The notes: generated by a model from the sequence alone, not told the origin. Positions 28,464 through 37,224 are shown, numbered from the stretch's first letter. The stretch: 64,000 bases of DNA from CAVQCX01 sp963711095 (GCA_963711095.1 CAVQCX010000038.1:62001-126000); one strand, 5' to 3'. Translations and numbers: made by a program.

Positions 28464-28945
28464 AGCAGTGGCTGGACAGTCTCGCCCCGAGGGAGCGCAT
28501 GGCGCTGCTCGGGGGGCTGGGGGTGGCGGCACTGCTGCTGATCTACCTGGCCGTATGGCGTCCTTGGGTGGCCGATGTGGCGCGTCTGCGCCATGCCACC
28601 GCGCAGCAGATCGGATCGCTGAATTGGATGCGGGGTGCCGCGCTGGAGGTCCGGGTGCTCAAGCGCAGCTCGCCCAAGACGCCGGTTGATGTGGGCGGGA
28701 GCCTGCTCGCGATCGTCGATCGCGCGGCAACCCAGGATCAGGTCAAGGATCGTATCCGCCGCATGCAGCCGGACACCGCCCAGATGGTGCGCGTCGATCT
28801 GGAGGCCGTCGATTTTAATCGGCTGATCGCCTGGCTGGGCACCCTGCAACAACAGGGCATAGAGACCACCAGCCTGAGCCTCAGCCGCGTCGAGACCAGC
28901 CACGCGGTGAACGCACGCCTGACGCTGGAAAGACCTTCGAAATGA
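28460..28945 (+). CDS. gspM: Type II secretion protein GspM
   Basis: The 161-residue protein has a short cytoplasmic segment (LDSLAPRERMALL), one helix (GLGVAALLLIYLAVWRPWV) and a periplasmic domain that pairs with GspL. Identity rests on size, topology and position between gspL and gspN; sequence motifs in this family are weak. It overlaps both neighbours by 4 nt. Confidence 0.9.
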   Translation: MKQWLDSLAPRERMALLGGLGVAALLLIYLAVWRPWVADVARLRHATAQQIGSLNWMRGAALEVRVLKRSSPKTPVDVGGSLLAIVDRAATQDQVKDRIRRMQPDTAQMVRVDLEAVDFNRLIAWLGTLQQQGIETTSLSLSRVETSHAVNARLTLERPSK

Positions 28946-29724
28946 CCTGGCGGCGGCGTATCGCGCTCGCCCTTGGGGTGATCGCGGCCTATCTGGTTTT
29001 TCTGGTGGGAAGCTTTCCGGCCGCCGTGGTGGTCGCCTGGGTGCTGCCGGCCCGTGCCCCGATCCAGCTTCAGGATGTCGAAGGGTCGATCTGGAGCGGG
29101 TCGGCCCAGACCCTCTGGGTGGGCGATACGCCTCTCGGCAGTTTGCACTGGAGCGCGCGGCCCTGGCGATTGCTGCTGGGCGAGGTCAGTGTGGACATCG
29201 ATCTGCGGGACCAGGCCCGCCACGCCTCCGGTCGACTGGCCTGGCGCTTCAGCGGGCGGCTGCAGGTCGATGGGCTCGACCTGGACCTCGACTCGGAGCT
29301 GCTGCACCGGCTCGGGGTGGTGCCGTTCGCCCTGCGCGGCCTGGCGCGGGGCCGGGTTGAGCACCTCGACTGGCGTCCCGGCGAGCTGCCGTTGCTGGCG
29401 GGTGACCTGACCTGGCAGGGCGCGGGCCTGGCGCTGCCGACGCAGATCGACCTGGGCCAGATCCACATCCGCTCGCGCATCGAGGGCGACAAGAGCGGGA
29501 TCGCCTGGGATAGCAAGCCCGGGGCTCTGGGCACCGAAGGCGTGCTGACGCTCGATCCGCCCCTGAGCTATCGGCTACAGCTGAGCCTGACTCCCCAGGG
29601 TACCCTGGACCCCGGCGCAAAGGCCGCCCTGGGCCTGCTGGCGCGTCCCTCCGCGGACGGCAGTTATCGACTAAGCTACGGTGGGCGGGTCAACATCCTC
29701 GGGATGCCGCTGCCACACCGTTAG
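28942..29724 (+). CDS. gspN: Type II secretion protein GspN
   Basis: The 260-residue protein has one N-terminal helix (about residues 5-33), then GspN-like beta-rich sequence (LPARAPIQLQDVEGSIWSGS, then LHWSARPWRLLLGEVSVDI). GspN is an accessory inner-membrane component, absent from many systems, that closes the operon here. No prepilin peptidase gene (gspO) is in the window, so it must be encoded elsewhere. Confidence 0.9.
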   Translation: MTWRRRIALALGVIAAYLVFLVGSFPAAVVVAWVLPARAPIQLQDVEGSIWSGSAQTLWVGDTPLGSLHWSARPWRLLLGEVSVDIDLRDQARHASGRLAWRFSGRLQVDGLDLDLDSELLHRLGVVPFALRGLARGRVEHLDWRPGELPLLAGDLTWQGAGLALPTQIDLGQIHIRSRIEGDKSGIAWDSKPGALGTEGVLTLDPPLSYRLQLSLTPQGTLDPGAKAALGLLARPSADGSYRLSYGGRVNILGMPLPHR

Positions 29725-29734
29725 GGGTGAGCCG

Positions 29735-30036
29735 AGACCGATCGTCCAGTGGACGATCGCAGCTCGGCGAACGCCCCGCCAGGAGGGCGGGGCTGGGGGT
29801 CATCGGAGCCTGTGTCGTTGCGGCATGGATGCCGACTCCCCATCGCGCCGAGGGCGGCGCTCCCACAAAGCGATTCGAGACCGATCGTCCAGTAGGAGGC
29901 CAGCCCTCTGGCCGATCCGGTGTGGCAGGGGTCCGCTCGGGGAGATCGCCGCGAGGGCGGGGCTGGGGGTCATCGAGGTTTGCGAAATCGAGGAACGGAA
30001 GCCTTCTCCTCATCGCGCCGAGGGCGGCGCTCCCAC
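29735..30036. repeat. Duplicated REP-type module downstream of gspN
   Basis: Two related modules of about 140 bp lie between the convergent gspN and cbpM. Each has GACCGATCGTCCAGT (29737-29751, 29879-29893), GAGGGCGGGGCTGGGGGTCA (about 29783 and 29953) and CATCGCGCCGAGGGCGGCGC followed by TCCCAC (29841-29866, 30011-30036). In the first module CGATCGTCC/GGACGATCG forms a perfect palindrome (29739-29759). GCCCCGCC/GGGCGGGGC at about 29772-29792 is a strong hairpin that may end gsp transcription. The CATCGCG..CTCCCAC block is a variant of the REP in the 2.3-3.0 kb array. No gene is credible in 29725-30051. Confidence 0.75.
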
Positions 30037-30051
30037 CGCCCACAGCCTACC

Positions 30052-30381
30052 TCAAGCCCCCCCGAGCATCGCGCGCTCGAGAATGCGCAGCCGGGCACGC
30101 AGGCGCTCGACCTCTTCGATAAGATCCAGCGCCAGGGCGGCACCTGCCAGGTTGACCCCCAGATCGCGCTGCAGCCGTAGTGCTCGACGCAGCCGCGCCA
30201 GGTCGCTGGAGGGAAAGCGCCAGTCCTCCGGCACTGTGCCTATGGGGCGCAGCAGGCCCTCCTCGACCATCTCCACGAAGGACTCGGGGGACAGTCGGCA
30301 GAGGCTGCGCAGCTCCCGGGCATCCAGCCAGGTCTGCTCGTCGAGGAGCACGCCGCTGATGATCTCCAATGGTCCCGCCAT
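30052..30381 (-). CDS. cbpM: Chaperone modulator CbpM
   Basis: The 109-residue MerR-like helical protein has LLDEQTWLDARELRSLCRLS, EEGLLRPIGTVPEDWRF and the C-terminal LGVNLAGAALALDLIEEVER. CbpM binds the J-domain of CbpA and inhibits it. It lies 2 nt after cbpA, the usual order. Confidence 0.93.
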   Translation of the reverse strand: MAGPLEIISGVLLDEQTWLDARELRSLCRLSPESFVEMVEEGLLRPIGTVPEDWRFPSSDLARLRRALRLQRDLGVNLAGAALALDLIEEVERLRARLRILERAMLGGA

Positions 30382-30383
30382 GG

Positions 30384-31313
30384 TCAGCCTCCGAGTCGCT
30401 CGCGGGGGTTGAAAGCCGCTGCCCGTTCAAGGTCCCGAAATGCCTTCTGCACGGCCTCAGAGTCGGCCGGGGGTAACACGATCTGCAGGGTGACGTACTG
30501 GTCCCCCGGCGGGCTGCCCGGCAGGCCGCGGCCCTTCAGACGCAGTTTGCGTCCGGCCTGGGAGCCCGCCGGGATCTTCAGGCTCACCGGCCCGCCCAGG
30601 GTCGGAACCGAGACCGTCGCGCCCAGCGCGGCCTCCCACGGGCTGACCGGCAGGGCCATGTGGATGTCTCGGGCTTCGGCGCGGTACAGGGGGTGAGGCG
30701 CGAATTGGATATCCAGATAGAGGTCTCCGCCGGGCCCACCGGCCCCTGCTCCTCCTTGTCCCGTGAGGCGGATCTGCTGGCCTTCGGTGACGCCCTGGGG
30801 AATCTGCACCCGCAAGGTCCTGCGGTGGCTGCGCAGCCGGCCATGGGCATCCACCGCGGGCATATCGAGATGCAGCGTGCGGCTGGCGCCCGTATAGCTG
30901 TCTTCCAGGCTGATCTCCACACGGGCGGTCTGATCCATGGCGCGACGGCGGGTGGGCCCCGTCGCGGGCCCGGCGGCGCCGCCGAACAACGCCTCGAAGA
31001 AGTCGCTGAAGCCCCCCGCGCCCAGATCGGGCCCGCCCTTGGAGTGATGGAACCGCGTCCCGGCGCCGGGCGGTGGCCGGAACTCCTGGCCGGTCCGCCA
31101 GCCGCTGCCCAGGCGATCATAAGCAGTGCGCTTTTCGGCGTCGTGCAGCACCTCGTGGGCCTCATTGACCTCCTTGAAGCGCGCCTCGGCGTCGGCCTCC
31201 TTGCTGACGTCCGGGTGATACTTGCGCGCGAGCTTGCGATAGGCGCGCTTGATCTGATCCTTGCTTGCGTCCCGCGGCACCCCGAGGATCTTGTAATAGT
31301 CTTTGTACTGCAT
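30384..31313 (-). CDS. cbpA: Curved DNA-binding protein CbpA (DnaJ homologue)
   Basis: The 309-residue Hsp40 of the DnaJ class without zinc finger has a J-domain with the HPD motif (LARKYHPDVSK). A Gly/Phe-rich linker follows (GAGGFSDFFEALFGGAAG), then two C-terminal substrate-binding domains (QIPQGVTEGQQIRLTGQG; PLYRAEARDIHMALPVSPWE). It stimulates DnaK and, in E. coli, also binds curved DNA. It forms an operon with cbpM. Confidence 0.95.
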   Translation of the reverse strand: MQYKDYYKILGVPRDASKDQIKRAYRKLARKYHPDVSKEADAEARFKEVNEAHEVLHDAEKRTAYDRLGSGWRTGQEFRPPPGAGTRFHHSKGGPDLGAGGFSDFFEALFGGAAGPATGPTRRRAMDQTARVEISLEDSYTGASRTLHLDMPAVDAHGRLRSHRRTLRVQIPQGVTEGQQIRLTGQGGAGAGGPGGDLYLDIQFAPHPLYRAEARDIHMALPVSPWEAALGATVSVPTLGGPVSLKIPAGSQAGRKLRLKGRGLPGSPPGDQYVTLQIVLPPADSEAVQKAFRDLERAAAFNPRERLGG

Positions 31314-31385
31314 GGCGACGCTGCACTCGTTGCTGAGTCTCTATCGCAAGGATACAGGCTGGGGGCAGGCACCCGCGTGCGTGGC

Positions 31386-32858
31386 TCAGTCGGCGGGTAC
31401 CGTTCGGCCTTGCGCCCAGGCGCGCAGTGCCCCGATGCGCTCGGCCATGGTCACCGAGAGCGGTCGCGTGCGTGCGAGCTCGTCCATCAGCAGGGCGTTG
31501 TCGAGGTCGGTCTGTTTCGCCGCGGCGGCATACAGGGCGGAGACCACCGCCTGCTCGATCTCCGATCCGCTGAATCCTTCGCTCGCCTCGGCGAGAGCGT
31601 CCAGGTCGAATCCGGCCGGTGCCAGGTTGCGCCGGCGCAGGTGGATCGAAAAAATCTCGCGGCGCGTCGCGGCATCCGGCAGGTCGACGAAGAAGATCTC
31701 ATCGAGCCGTCCCTTGCGCACCAGCTCCGGGGGCAGGCGCTCGATCGCATTGGATGTGGCGACGATGAACACCTGGGCGCGCCGTTCGGCCATCCAGGTG
31801 AGCAGGGTGCCGAGCACCCGGCGCGACAGGCCGTCGTCGGTGTCGGTCGGGGCCAGGCCCTTTTCGATCTCGTCCATCCAGAGCACGCAGGGTGCCATCA
31901 CCTCGGCCGTCTGCAGGGCCTGGCGCAGGTTCCTCTCGGTCTCCCCGTAGAACTTGTCGTAGAGCGCACCGAAATCCAGGCGCAGCAGCGGCACCCCGAA
32001 CTGTCCTGCCACCGCCTTGGCCGCGAGGCTCTTGCCGCAGCCCTGCACCCCGAGCAGCATCACGCCCTTGGGCGGATCCAGGGAGGCGGCGCGGCCCTCG
32101 AAGGCCTTGCGCCGCTGCTCCAGCCACTCCTTGAGCCGCGTGAGCCCCGCCACGTCGGCAAAGCGCTCGGTGTCGTATTCGAAGGCCACCACACCGTGCT
32201 GGTCCATGAGCTCGTACTTGGCCTTCATTACCTCCGGGACGTCGCTGTAGGTGATCGCGCCGTCGTTCTCGATGGCCCCCCGGATCAGGCGGCGGGCATC
32301 GGTGACGGTGACGCCTCGCAGATTATTCGCCAGCTGCTCCATAGCGCGCCGGTCCGCCTGCACGCGATGGCCCCCGTTGCGGCCCTGCCAGCGCTGTACC
32401 TCCTCGCGGATGATGGTCTGGATGCCCGCGCTGTCGGGCAGGCTCAGGTTGAAGTGCGCGCTCATGTGCCGGACCTCGGGCGGCACGGCAAGCCGGTAGC
32501 TGATGAAGATCAGGGTGCGCGCGGCCGTCTCGTAGCCCAGGGCGATCTCCTTGATCAGCCGCACATGCAAGGGGTCGTCCAGGTACGGGTGAAAGTCGAG
32601 CAGGGTGAAGAAACCGGGCGAGGGCACCGCCTTGATGTGCTTGAGCGCCTCGGTGGGATCGGCAGTGAGCCGCTGGGGCGGCGCGTCCACCTCGAGGCGG
32701 CGCACCCCGTCGGTTACCGTCCATTGGAAGAAGGGGTAGGTCAGCCGCATCGACAGCCGGGTCAGCATCTCCAGCAGCCGCCGCTCCTCCAGCGACTCGA
32801 TCGCCAGGATCGGCGTCTGCGAGCTGAGCGTCAGCTCCAGGTCTCGAAGCTCCTTCAT
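31386..32858 (-). CDS. Ycf46-like AAA family ATPase
   Basis: The 490-residue protein has an N-terminal family-specific domain (LSSQTPILAIESLEERRLLE) and a C-terminal AAA module. The module shows Walker A MLLGVQGCGKSLAAKAVAG, Walker B VLWMDEIEKGLAPTD, sensor-1 VFIVATSNAIERLPPEL and arginine-finger region RKGRLDEIFFVDLPD. It resembles chloroplast Ycf46, whose role is unclear. I chose ATG 32858 over the first possible start (32897) because similarity begins at MKELRDLEL. It is transcribed towards cbpA with a 72-nt gap. Confidence 0.88.
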   Translation of the reverse strand: MKELRDLELTLSSQTPILAIESLEERRLLEMLTRLSMRLTYPFFQWTVTDGVRRLEVDAPPQRLTADPTEALKHIKAVPSPGFFTLLDFHPYLDDPLHVRLIKEIALGYETAARTLIFISYRLAVPPEVRHMSAHFNLSLPDSAGIQTIIREEVQRWQGRNGGHRVQADRRAMEQLANNLRGVTVTDARRLIRGAIENDGAITYSDVPEVMKAKYELMDQHGVVAFEYDTERFADVAGLTRLKEWLEQRRKAFEGRAASLDPPKGVMLLGVQGCGKSLAAKAVAGQFGVPLLRLDFGALYDKFYGETERNLRQALQTAEVMAPCVLWMDEIEKGLAPTDTDDGLSRRVLGTLLTWMAERRAQVFIVATSNAIERLPPELVRKGRLDEIFFVDLPDAATRREIFSIHLRRRNLAPAGFDLDALAEASEGFSGSEIEQAVVSALYAAAAKQTDLDNALLMDELARTRPLSVTMAERIGALRAWAQGRTVPAD

Positions 32859-33475
32859 CGGTTGCGCCCGAAATGCATGAGGGCACTTTAACAGCATCCC
32901 GGCAAGGGCTCATCTGCGGCTATTTCGCGCTGGCCCTGGCGGAGCTAAAAGATCGGCAGCTGCCGGCCGCATGGCGCAAACGGACCCTCCGACACGTTGA
33001 GTGCGGGTCAAGGTCCGTCTCTGCGGTATGCATTGATGGTTTGCCACCGAGGGGCGGGAACGCTTCTCCGGATTTGTGCAAGCCGATTCTGCGCCCCGGG
33101 ACTGGGTGAAGATGTCGGCCAGGACAACACCCCGGAGGCGCTCTCCTGGGTCGCCCCCCTGGGGATGGACGGGCTCAAGACCGACGTGCACCGGACGGTC
33201 GACAATGATGTGGCATTAGTAATGACTTCGTTAGTAATGGTATTGGGTTGACCCTATGCCGGCGCCAAACCCCGGAGCCTGCTTCCGTGCCCTGAGGGAG
33301 ACTCTGGTACGCGCGTAATTTCCCGGGTGGCGGGGAGGCTTTTGTTCCCTAATCGTCGTAATAGAGCCATACTTTCCGCTAGGCCGTTCCCGATTCTTTG
33401 CTCCGCCGGAGAGCGATTCCGTCGATCTTGGACGGCATGGATTCCGTCTGATCCGCGGCTTGCCGAGACCACGCT
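32859..33475. other. Gene-free stretch upstream of orphan membrane protein
   Basis: About 617 bp with no ORF I can support on either strand. A short direct repeat TTAGTAATG occurs twice near 33216-33238. Base composition falls towards the right, marking the edge of the accessory zone. It must hold the promoter of the AAA ATPase gene at its left end. Confidence 0.4.
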
Positions 33476-34189
33476 ATGGACCTACTCAAGATTTTCTCGA
33501 TTGGCTTTGGCAGTGCGGCGGCAGCACTGGCTGCCACGGCGTGGTTGATTCAGCGATGGATAAATCAGCAGCTCCCCAAAGACAAGCAGAATTACGAGGC
33601 ACGCCTCGCCCAGAAGCCGGGAGCTCTGAAGAGCGAGCTTTCCAGACATGCGCACGACCAAGGAATTGCGCTTACCGCTATCGACCCACAACGGTCCGAA
33701 AAGATCTTGTTATTGTGCTCGATGGTCGGAGACTGGCAGGATGTCATCCGTGATCTCACCTCCCCAGATCAACATTTTGACCAAGACCCGGGCCATGCCG
33801 TACAACGGTACTACGACAGGGCGCGAAAGCTCATGACGCTTTCGGATCGACTCTCGATGGAAGTCCGATACGGGGCAATATTTATTCGAAAGGCCGCATA
33901 CGAGCTGGTCGCGAGACACTGGAGCGAGTTGCGTGAAGCCACTAACAAATTCTATGCCGCGACCTTTGGGGACCTCGAGCTCGCGGCTGCTCAAGACCTA
34001 CGAGCCCTTCTTGTAACGGTACAGAGCGAGCGTCAGTATCTACGCGCAGCTGTCAAAGACAACGTGGACGATCTTCAAGGGCTGCTCGTGTACGAATTCA
34101 GGGCTCTCAGGAGAGTCGAGAAGGCAGCAGCCACTCGCGGGATGGGGCCGACCTGGAACAGGTCGCCGCCGAGTGATAGAAGACGTTGA
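33476..34189 (+). CDS. Hypothetical single-pass membrane protein
   Basis: The 237-residue protein has one N-terminal membrane segment (FGSAAAALAATAWLIQRWIN) and then a soluble, charged helical region rich in Arg, Glu and Asp. The body contains MTLSDRLSMEVRYGAIFIRK and other helical stretches. The layout resembles orphan membrane-anchored helical proteins often found near mobile elements or defence genes. I do not recognise a domain. Base composition is visibly less GC-rich than its neighbours and it is flanked by repeats and an IS relic, which suggests acquisition. Confidence 0.6.
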   Translation: MDLLKIFSIGFGSAAAALAATAWLIQRWINQQLPKDKQNYEARLAQKPGALKSELSRHAHDQGIALTAIDPQRSEKILLLCSMVGDWQDVIRDLTSPDQHFDQDPGHAVQRYYDRARKLMTLSDRLSMEVRYGAIFIRKAAYELVARHWSELREATNKFYAATFGDLELAAAQDLRALLVTVQSERQYLRAAVKDNVDDLQGLLVYEFRALRRVEKAAATRGMGPTWNRSPPSDRRR

Positions 34190-34336
34190 TCAAGTGTTCC
34201 AACCGGTTGCGCCTTTGCGACGAGGTGGCGGATCGAGTGGCCAGAACGTCAACTCACGTGTACACGGTCGCCCTCCGTTTCGTGGGGGGCTGCGCCGTGC
34301 GGAGGGAAACCGGGCCAGTTCTGGATAGCACGTGCT

Positions 34337-34500
34337 AGGAGCCTGTCGGGCTTTGGATGTCCTACTGCGGAAAAGCGGATATCGGCCGGATTTCCCGCTC
34401 GATCTCGTCAAATAGAGCCGGCTATTCTCCTCAATCGAGCGAAAAATCCGTCTCGATCCCGCTCTCCCTCGCTACGGACGCCAAAGTCCGACAGGCTCCT
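34337..34500. mobile_element. MITE-like element with 20-bp terminal inverted repeats
   Basis: The left end AGGAGCCTGTCGGGCTTTGG (34337-34356) is the reverse complement of the right end (34481-34500) with 19 of 20 bases matching. The 164-bp interior has no credible ORF and contains further partly complementary segments (CCGCTCGATCTCG against CAATCGAGCG). This is the structure of a non-autonomous IS derivative. I see no clear target duplication. Confidence 0.65.
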
Positions 34501-34733
34501 GGAGCAACGCGAAGACAGCGACGTGGGTCACCTGGACCTTGGTGTGATCGTCGGCCGCATGGCAGCGGCCGCCGAGCGCACAGGGGTGAGGACTCGCAAG
34601 CGGAGCAGGATTGTGCAGCGCCAGCGAGTATTCACCCCGTGTCACGGAATGGTCCCGGGGACTTACGTCCAGATAATCCCGAGGCTTGGTCGGGACGGTC
34701 CAAGCAATGGCGTTGATCCTAGAAAGAGCATTT

Positions 34734-34879
34734 GAACCGCCAAGGCGCCAAGATCGCCATGTTTTTTTCAAGGAAATTTCCTGAAAACGGGGCGTCACCC
34801 TTTGGGTGAAGCGGGTTCTTTCACTTTCGGTGCTTGTCTGCCTTTGTGTCCTTTGTGTCCTTTGTGTCCTTGGCGGTTC
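34734..34879. repeat. Inverted-repeat element with TTTGTGTCC tandem repeats
   Basis: Perfect 12-bp ends GAACCGCCAAGG (34734-34745) and CCTTGGCGGTTC (34868-34879) enclose 122 bp. Inside are three exact tandem copies of TTTGTGTCC (34843-34869) and a hairpin TCACCC/GGGTGA (34796-34810). The interior encodes nothing credible. Similar CCGCCAAGG / CCTTGGCGG elements occur in many unrelated bacterial genomes, from memory. Confidence 0.6.
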
Positions 34880-34974
34880 CAACTGCGGTTTTTAGGTTAA
34901 TCGATGGATGTAGAATGCCAAAGAGTCTGGCATGGGCGACAAGCTGTATGTTGCCAAACAAGCAGCTACCCCCC

Positions 34975-35345
34975 ATGAGCCAGCTTCAAGGCGATCTCGT
35001 CATAGCGCGCCTGCGCAGCAACAGCGGCGCATTCGTACGCGTGCCGCGCAGACCGATCTTTGCGCGTTCTTCAATCTGCTCACCGGCTCCGAATTCCTAG
35101 GCAGCTCGACTCGCTGTTGCCTGAGCGGCGAGAGCGCCTGTTTCCACCCACCGAGGCACTGCGGATGTTCCCGGAACAGGCCCCGAGCGACGATCGATCC
35201 TGCCAGAACGCGGTGAGCGACAGTGCGATCAAACGCCTGACCGGGGGACTGCCGGGGTGCAGCACGGCCACCGGCGGATACTGGCAGGCACGCCAACCGG
35301 TGCCGCTGCGCATGGTCTCGACCTTGGCCCGCGCCGACCAAGCCC
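34975..35345 (+). pseudogene. IS4-family transposase N-terminal fragment
   Basis: Two frames together encode the N-terminal region of an IS4-type transposase: TDLCAFFNLLTGSEFLG, then after a frame change near 35097 LDSLLPERRERLFPPTEALR, DRSCQNAVSDSAIKRLTGG and LRMVSTLAR. Similarity stops there. The catalytic DDE region is absent, so this is a truncated, frameshifted relic. I see no inverted repeats that would mark the original IS ends. Confidence 0.65.
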
Positions 35346-35581
35346 TGGTTACGAGAATCGTGCTTGCTGTCGTGGTATCTTTGGTGCGTTTTGGGGTCGG
35401 CCGCTGGCTCGTTGGAGCCACGGAAGCATCGGAGCAGTGGTGGATCGAAATTCTGCACTCTGGCACCCCTGTCACCAGGTTCTGCTGTATCCGCATGACA
35501 TGCGTAAATACAATCTGGTCCTGAAGACGAGGCGAGGATCTCTCCCTGGGGGCAGCGGAGCCCGGCACAGGGATCGCTGAC

Positions 35582-36490
35582 ATGTCGCAAAGGAATAACA
35601 AGACGTACGAGTGTGGGTGGGGCGATATTCGCATTTTTCTGGAGGTAGCGCGAGCCGGCTCGGCTGCCGGGGCGGCCGAACGGCTTGGCATCAACTATAC
35701 GACCGTCTGCCGCCGCATCTCGGCGCTGGAGGATCGGCTCGGGAAGCATCTATTCAGGCGGTCGAACGGCGCCTGGGAGGTCACCCCGCTCGGGAAGGGC
35801 ATCCTTCCCTACGCGCGATCCATGGCAGAGCAGGCAGACGCGATCGATCGGGTTGTCGTGGAGGACGGTGCAGAGCTGAAGGGGCCCCTGCGGGTCACTG
35901 CCGAGTATTGCGCGGACAGCGTGTTGCTGCCCGTGGCGCGCCGGTTCGCGGAGCGCTACCCGGAGGTTGACCTGCAGCTCATCGCGGGCGGCGAACTGGC
36001 GGATGTCGAGGCCGGCGAGGTCGACATCGCCCTGCACATGACCGATGAGCCGCCGCCAAATCTGGTGGGGAAACGTGTCGCTCAGGTAGGGTTCTCCATT
36101 TATGCGAGGAAGGGACTCAGCGAGAAGGTCTTGGCTCAACCTGATGCACCAGATGTACCCTGCCTCGTCCGGATCGGTGATGAGGCGCCCCGTCCGCCTT
36201 GGATCGATACCATCTTTCCGAACACAACTCGGGTCTACCGGACGGCCTCGCTTCCCGTCATGCTGGCGATGGCGCGAGAGGGTATAGGTGTGGCAAGGCT
36301 GCCCTGCGTGCTCGGTGATCCGGATCCGATGCTCCAACGGCTGCCCGGGTGCGTGGCGGAGCCCGGCCCGAGCTTATGGATTCTCTCCAATGTTGACGGG
36401 AGAACGACAGCGCGCGTACGAATCTTCCGTGCTTTTCTCGTCGAGGAGCTGGAGAAGCAGAAGCGTCTTATCGAAGGGGTTGAGCGTTAA
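35582..36490 (+). CDS. LysR-family transcriptional regulator
   Basis: The 302-residue protein has an N-terminal winged helix-turn-helix (AGSAAGAAERLGINYTTVCR, then LEDRLGKHLFRR) and a periplasmic-binding-like effector domain. The latter includes LKGPLRVTAEYCADSVLLPV and the C-terminal AREGIGVARLPCVLGDPDP. It sits alone in the accessory zone after an IS relic, with no divergent metabolic gene next to it, so its target is unknown. Confidence 0.9.
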   Translation: MSQRNNKTYECGWGDIRIFLEVARAGSAAGAAERLGINYTTVCRRISALEDRLGKHLFRRSNGAWEVTPLGKGILPYARSMAEQADAIDRVVVEDGAELKGPLRVTAEYCADSVLLPVARRFAERYPEVDLQLIAGGELADVEAGEVDIALHMTDEPPPNLVGKRVAQVGFSIYARKGLSEKVLAQPDAPDVPCLVRIGDEAPRPPWIDTIFPNTTRVYRTASLPVMLAMAREGIGVARLPCVLGDPDPMLQRLPGCVAEPGPSLWILSNVDGRTTARVRIFRAFLVEELEKQKRLIEGVER

Positions 36491-36712
36491 GACGCACGGG
36501 CCTGGTGATCGAAAGAACCTTGAGATCGCCAACCGGCTCCCATGGTGTCTGGCGAGCCCTGATGCGCTACCGGCGTACAGAAAATAGAGAGACTGCGAGC
36601 TAACGCCCTTGCCCCCAAGGCCATGTAGGTGTGGGCTGCGTCGTAGTGAAGAGACAAGGCCTCGCCGATGCCGGCAAGGCCCTGTCGCGAAGTGGATCAA
36701 CTAAGCCGATGA

Positions 36713-36880
36713 TCAGTTGAGCGCGGCGATCTTGGGTGCCTTGGTATCGATGTTGGCCGCCTGGATATCCTCGACGTGGACGCTCGGGTGCTGCTTCAGA
36801 TAAGCCTGCTCGGCGGTGACCATCGAGGGTGTTTGATAAGTGCCGACGGCCAAGAGCACTGCTGCGATTGGAGCCCACAT
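36713..36880 (-). CDS. Hypothetical small protein (55 aa)
   Basis: The ORF starts at ATG 36880 with AGGGGGA 9-10 nt upstream, a good ribosome-binding site. The product begins MWAPIAAVLLAVGTYQTPSM, a hydrophobic segment like a membrane anchor or signal peptide, followed by about 35 polar residues. I recognise no family. The palindrome at 36921-36940 lies in its upstream region. It is isolated between repeats and the NhaA remnant. Confidence 0.45.
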   Translation of the reverse strand: MWAPIAAVLLAVGTYQTPSMVTAEQAYLKQHPSVHVEDIQAANIDTKAPKIAALN

Positions 36881-37224
36881 GGCCAAATCCCCCTGCGTTT
36901 CCGTGTTGAGTAGGTCGTGGAGTACTCGGAAGCGAGTACTTGAGTAAAACCATAGATTATGTGGAGCCTGGGGTATACAGGCACTCATGCATCGGCGTGT
37001 TGCGATATTGCAGGGCGCCGAGTAACGCGTATCCCGGCGCTACGCCGGTGCAAGACGTTGTGGCCCCAGCGCGAGTACTGGCACTGGCAGCCTGTCGGAC
37101 GCGAGATTCTCACGTCCACAACGCCCCGCCGATCAGCCAACTTTGCGCTATCACGGTGCGAGATGCACGCTCTCGTTGCGCAGATTGGCTCAGATGGAGT
37201 CACGTTCGCGGCAGTTGATCTCCA
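36881..37224. other. Gene-free stretch beside truncated NhaA
   Basis: These 344 bp hold the upstream region of the 55-aa ORF, with the AGTACTCG/CGAGTACT palindrome, and then sequence up to the broken end of the nhaA remnant. No ORF, tRNA or IS end is recognisable at the junction near 37260. Confidence 0.4.
36921..36940. promoter_or_regulatory. Perfect 8-bp inverted repeat upstream of small ORF
   Basis: AGTACTCG and CGAGTACT flank a 4-nt loop GAAG. It lies 41-60 nt upstream of the start at 36880 on the minus strand. It could be an operator or an mRNA hairpin; no T-run follows on either strand. Confidence 0.35.

Noticed and set aside
34472..34882. 136-residue minus-strand frame with TQRTQRTQR repeat
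   Set aside because: The repeat is the translation of TTTGTGTCC tandem copies; the rest lacks coding character.
35080..35694. Long minus-strand frame over the IS4 relic and LysR start
   Set aside because: Antisense to a recognisable transposase fragment and to the LysR HTH; no domain of its own.
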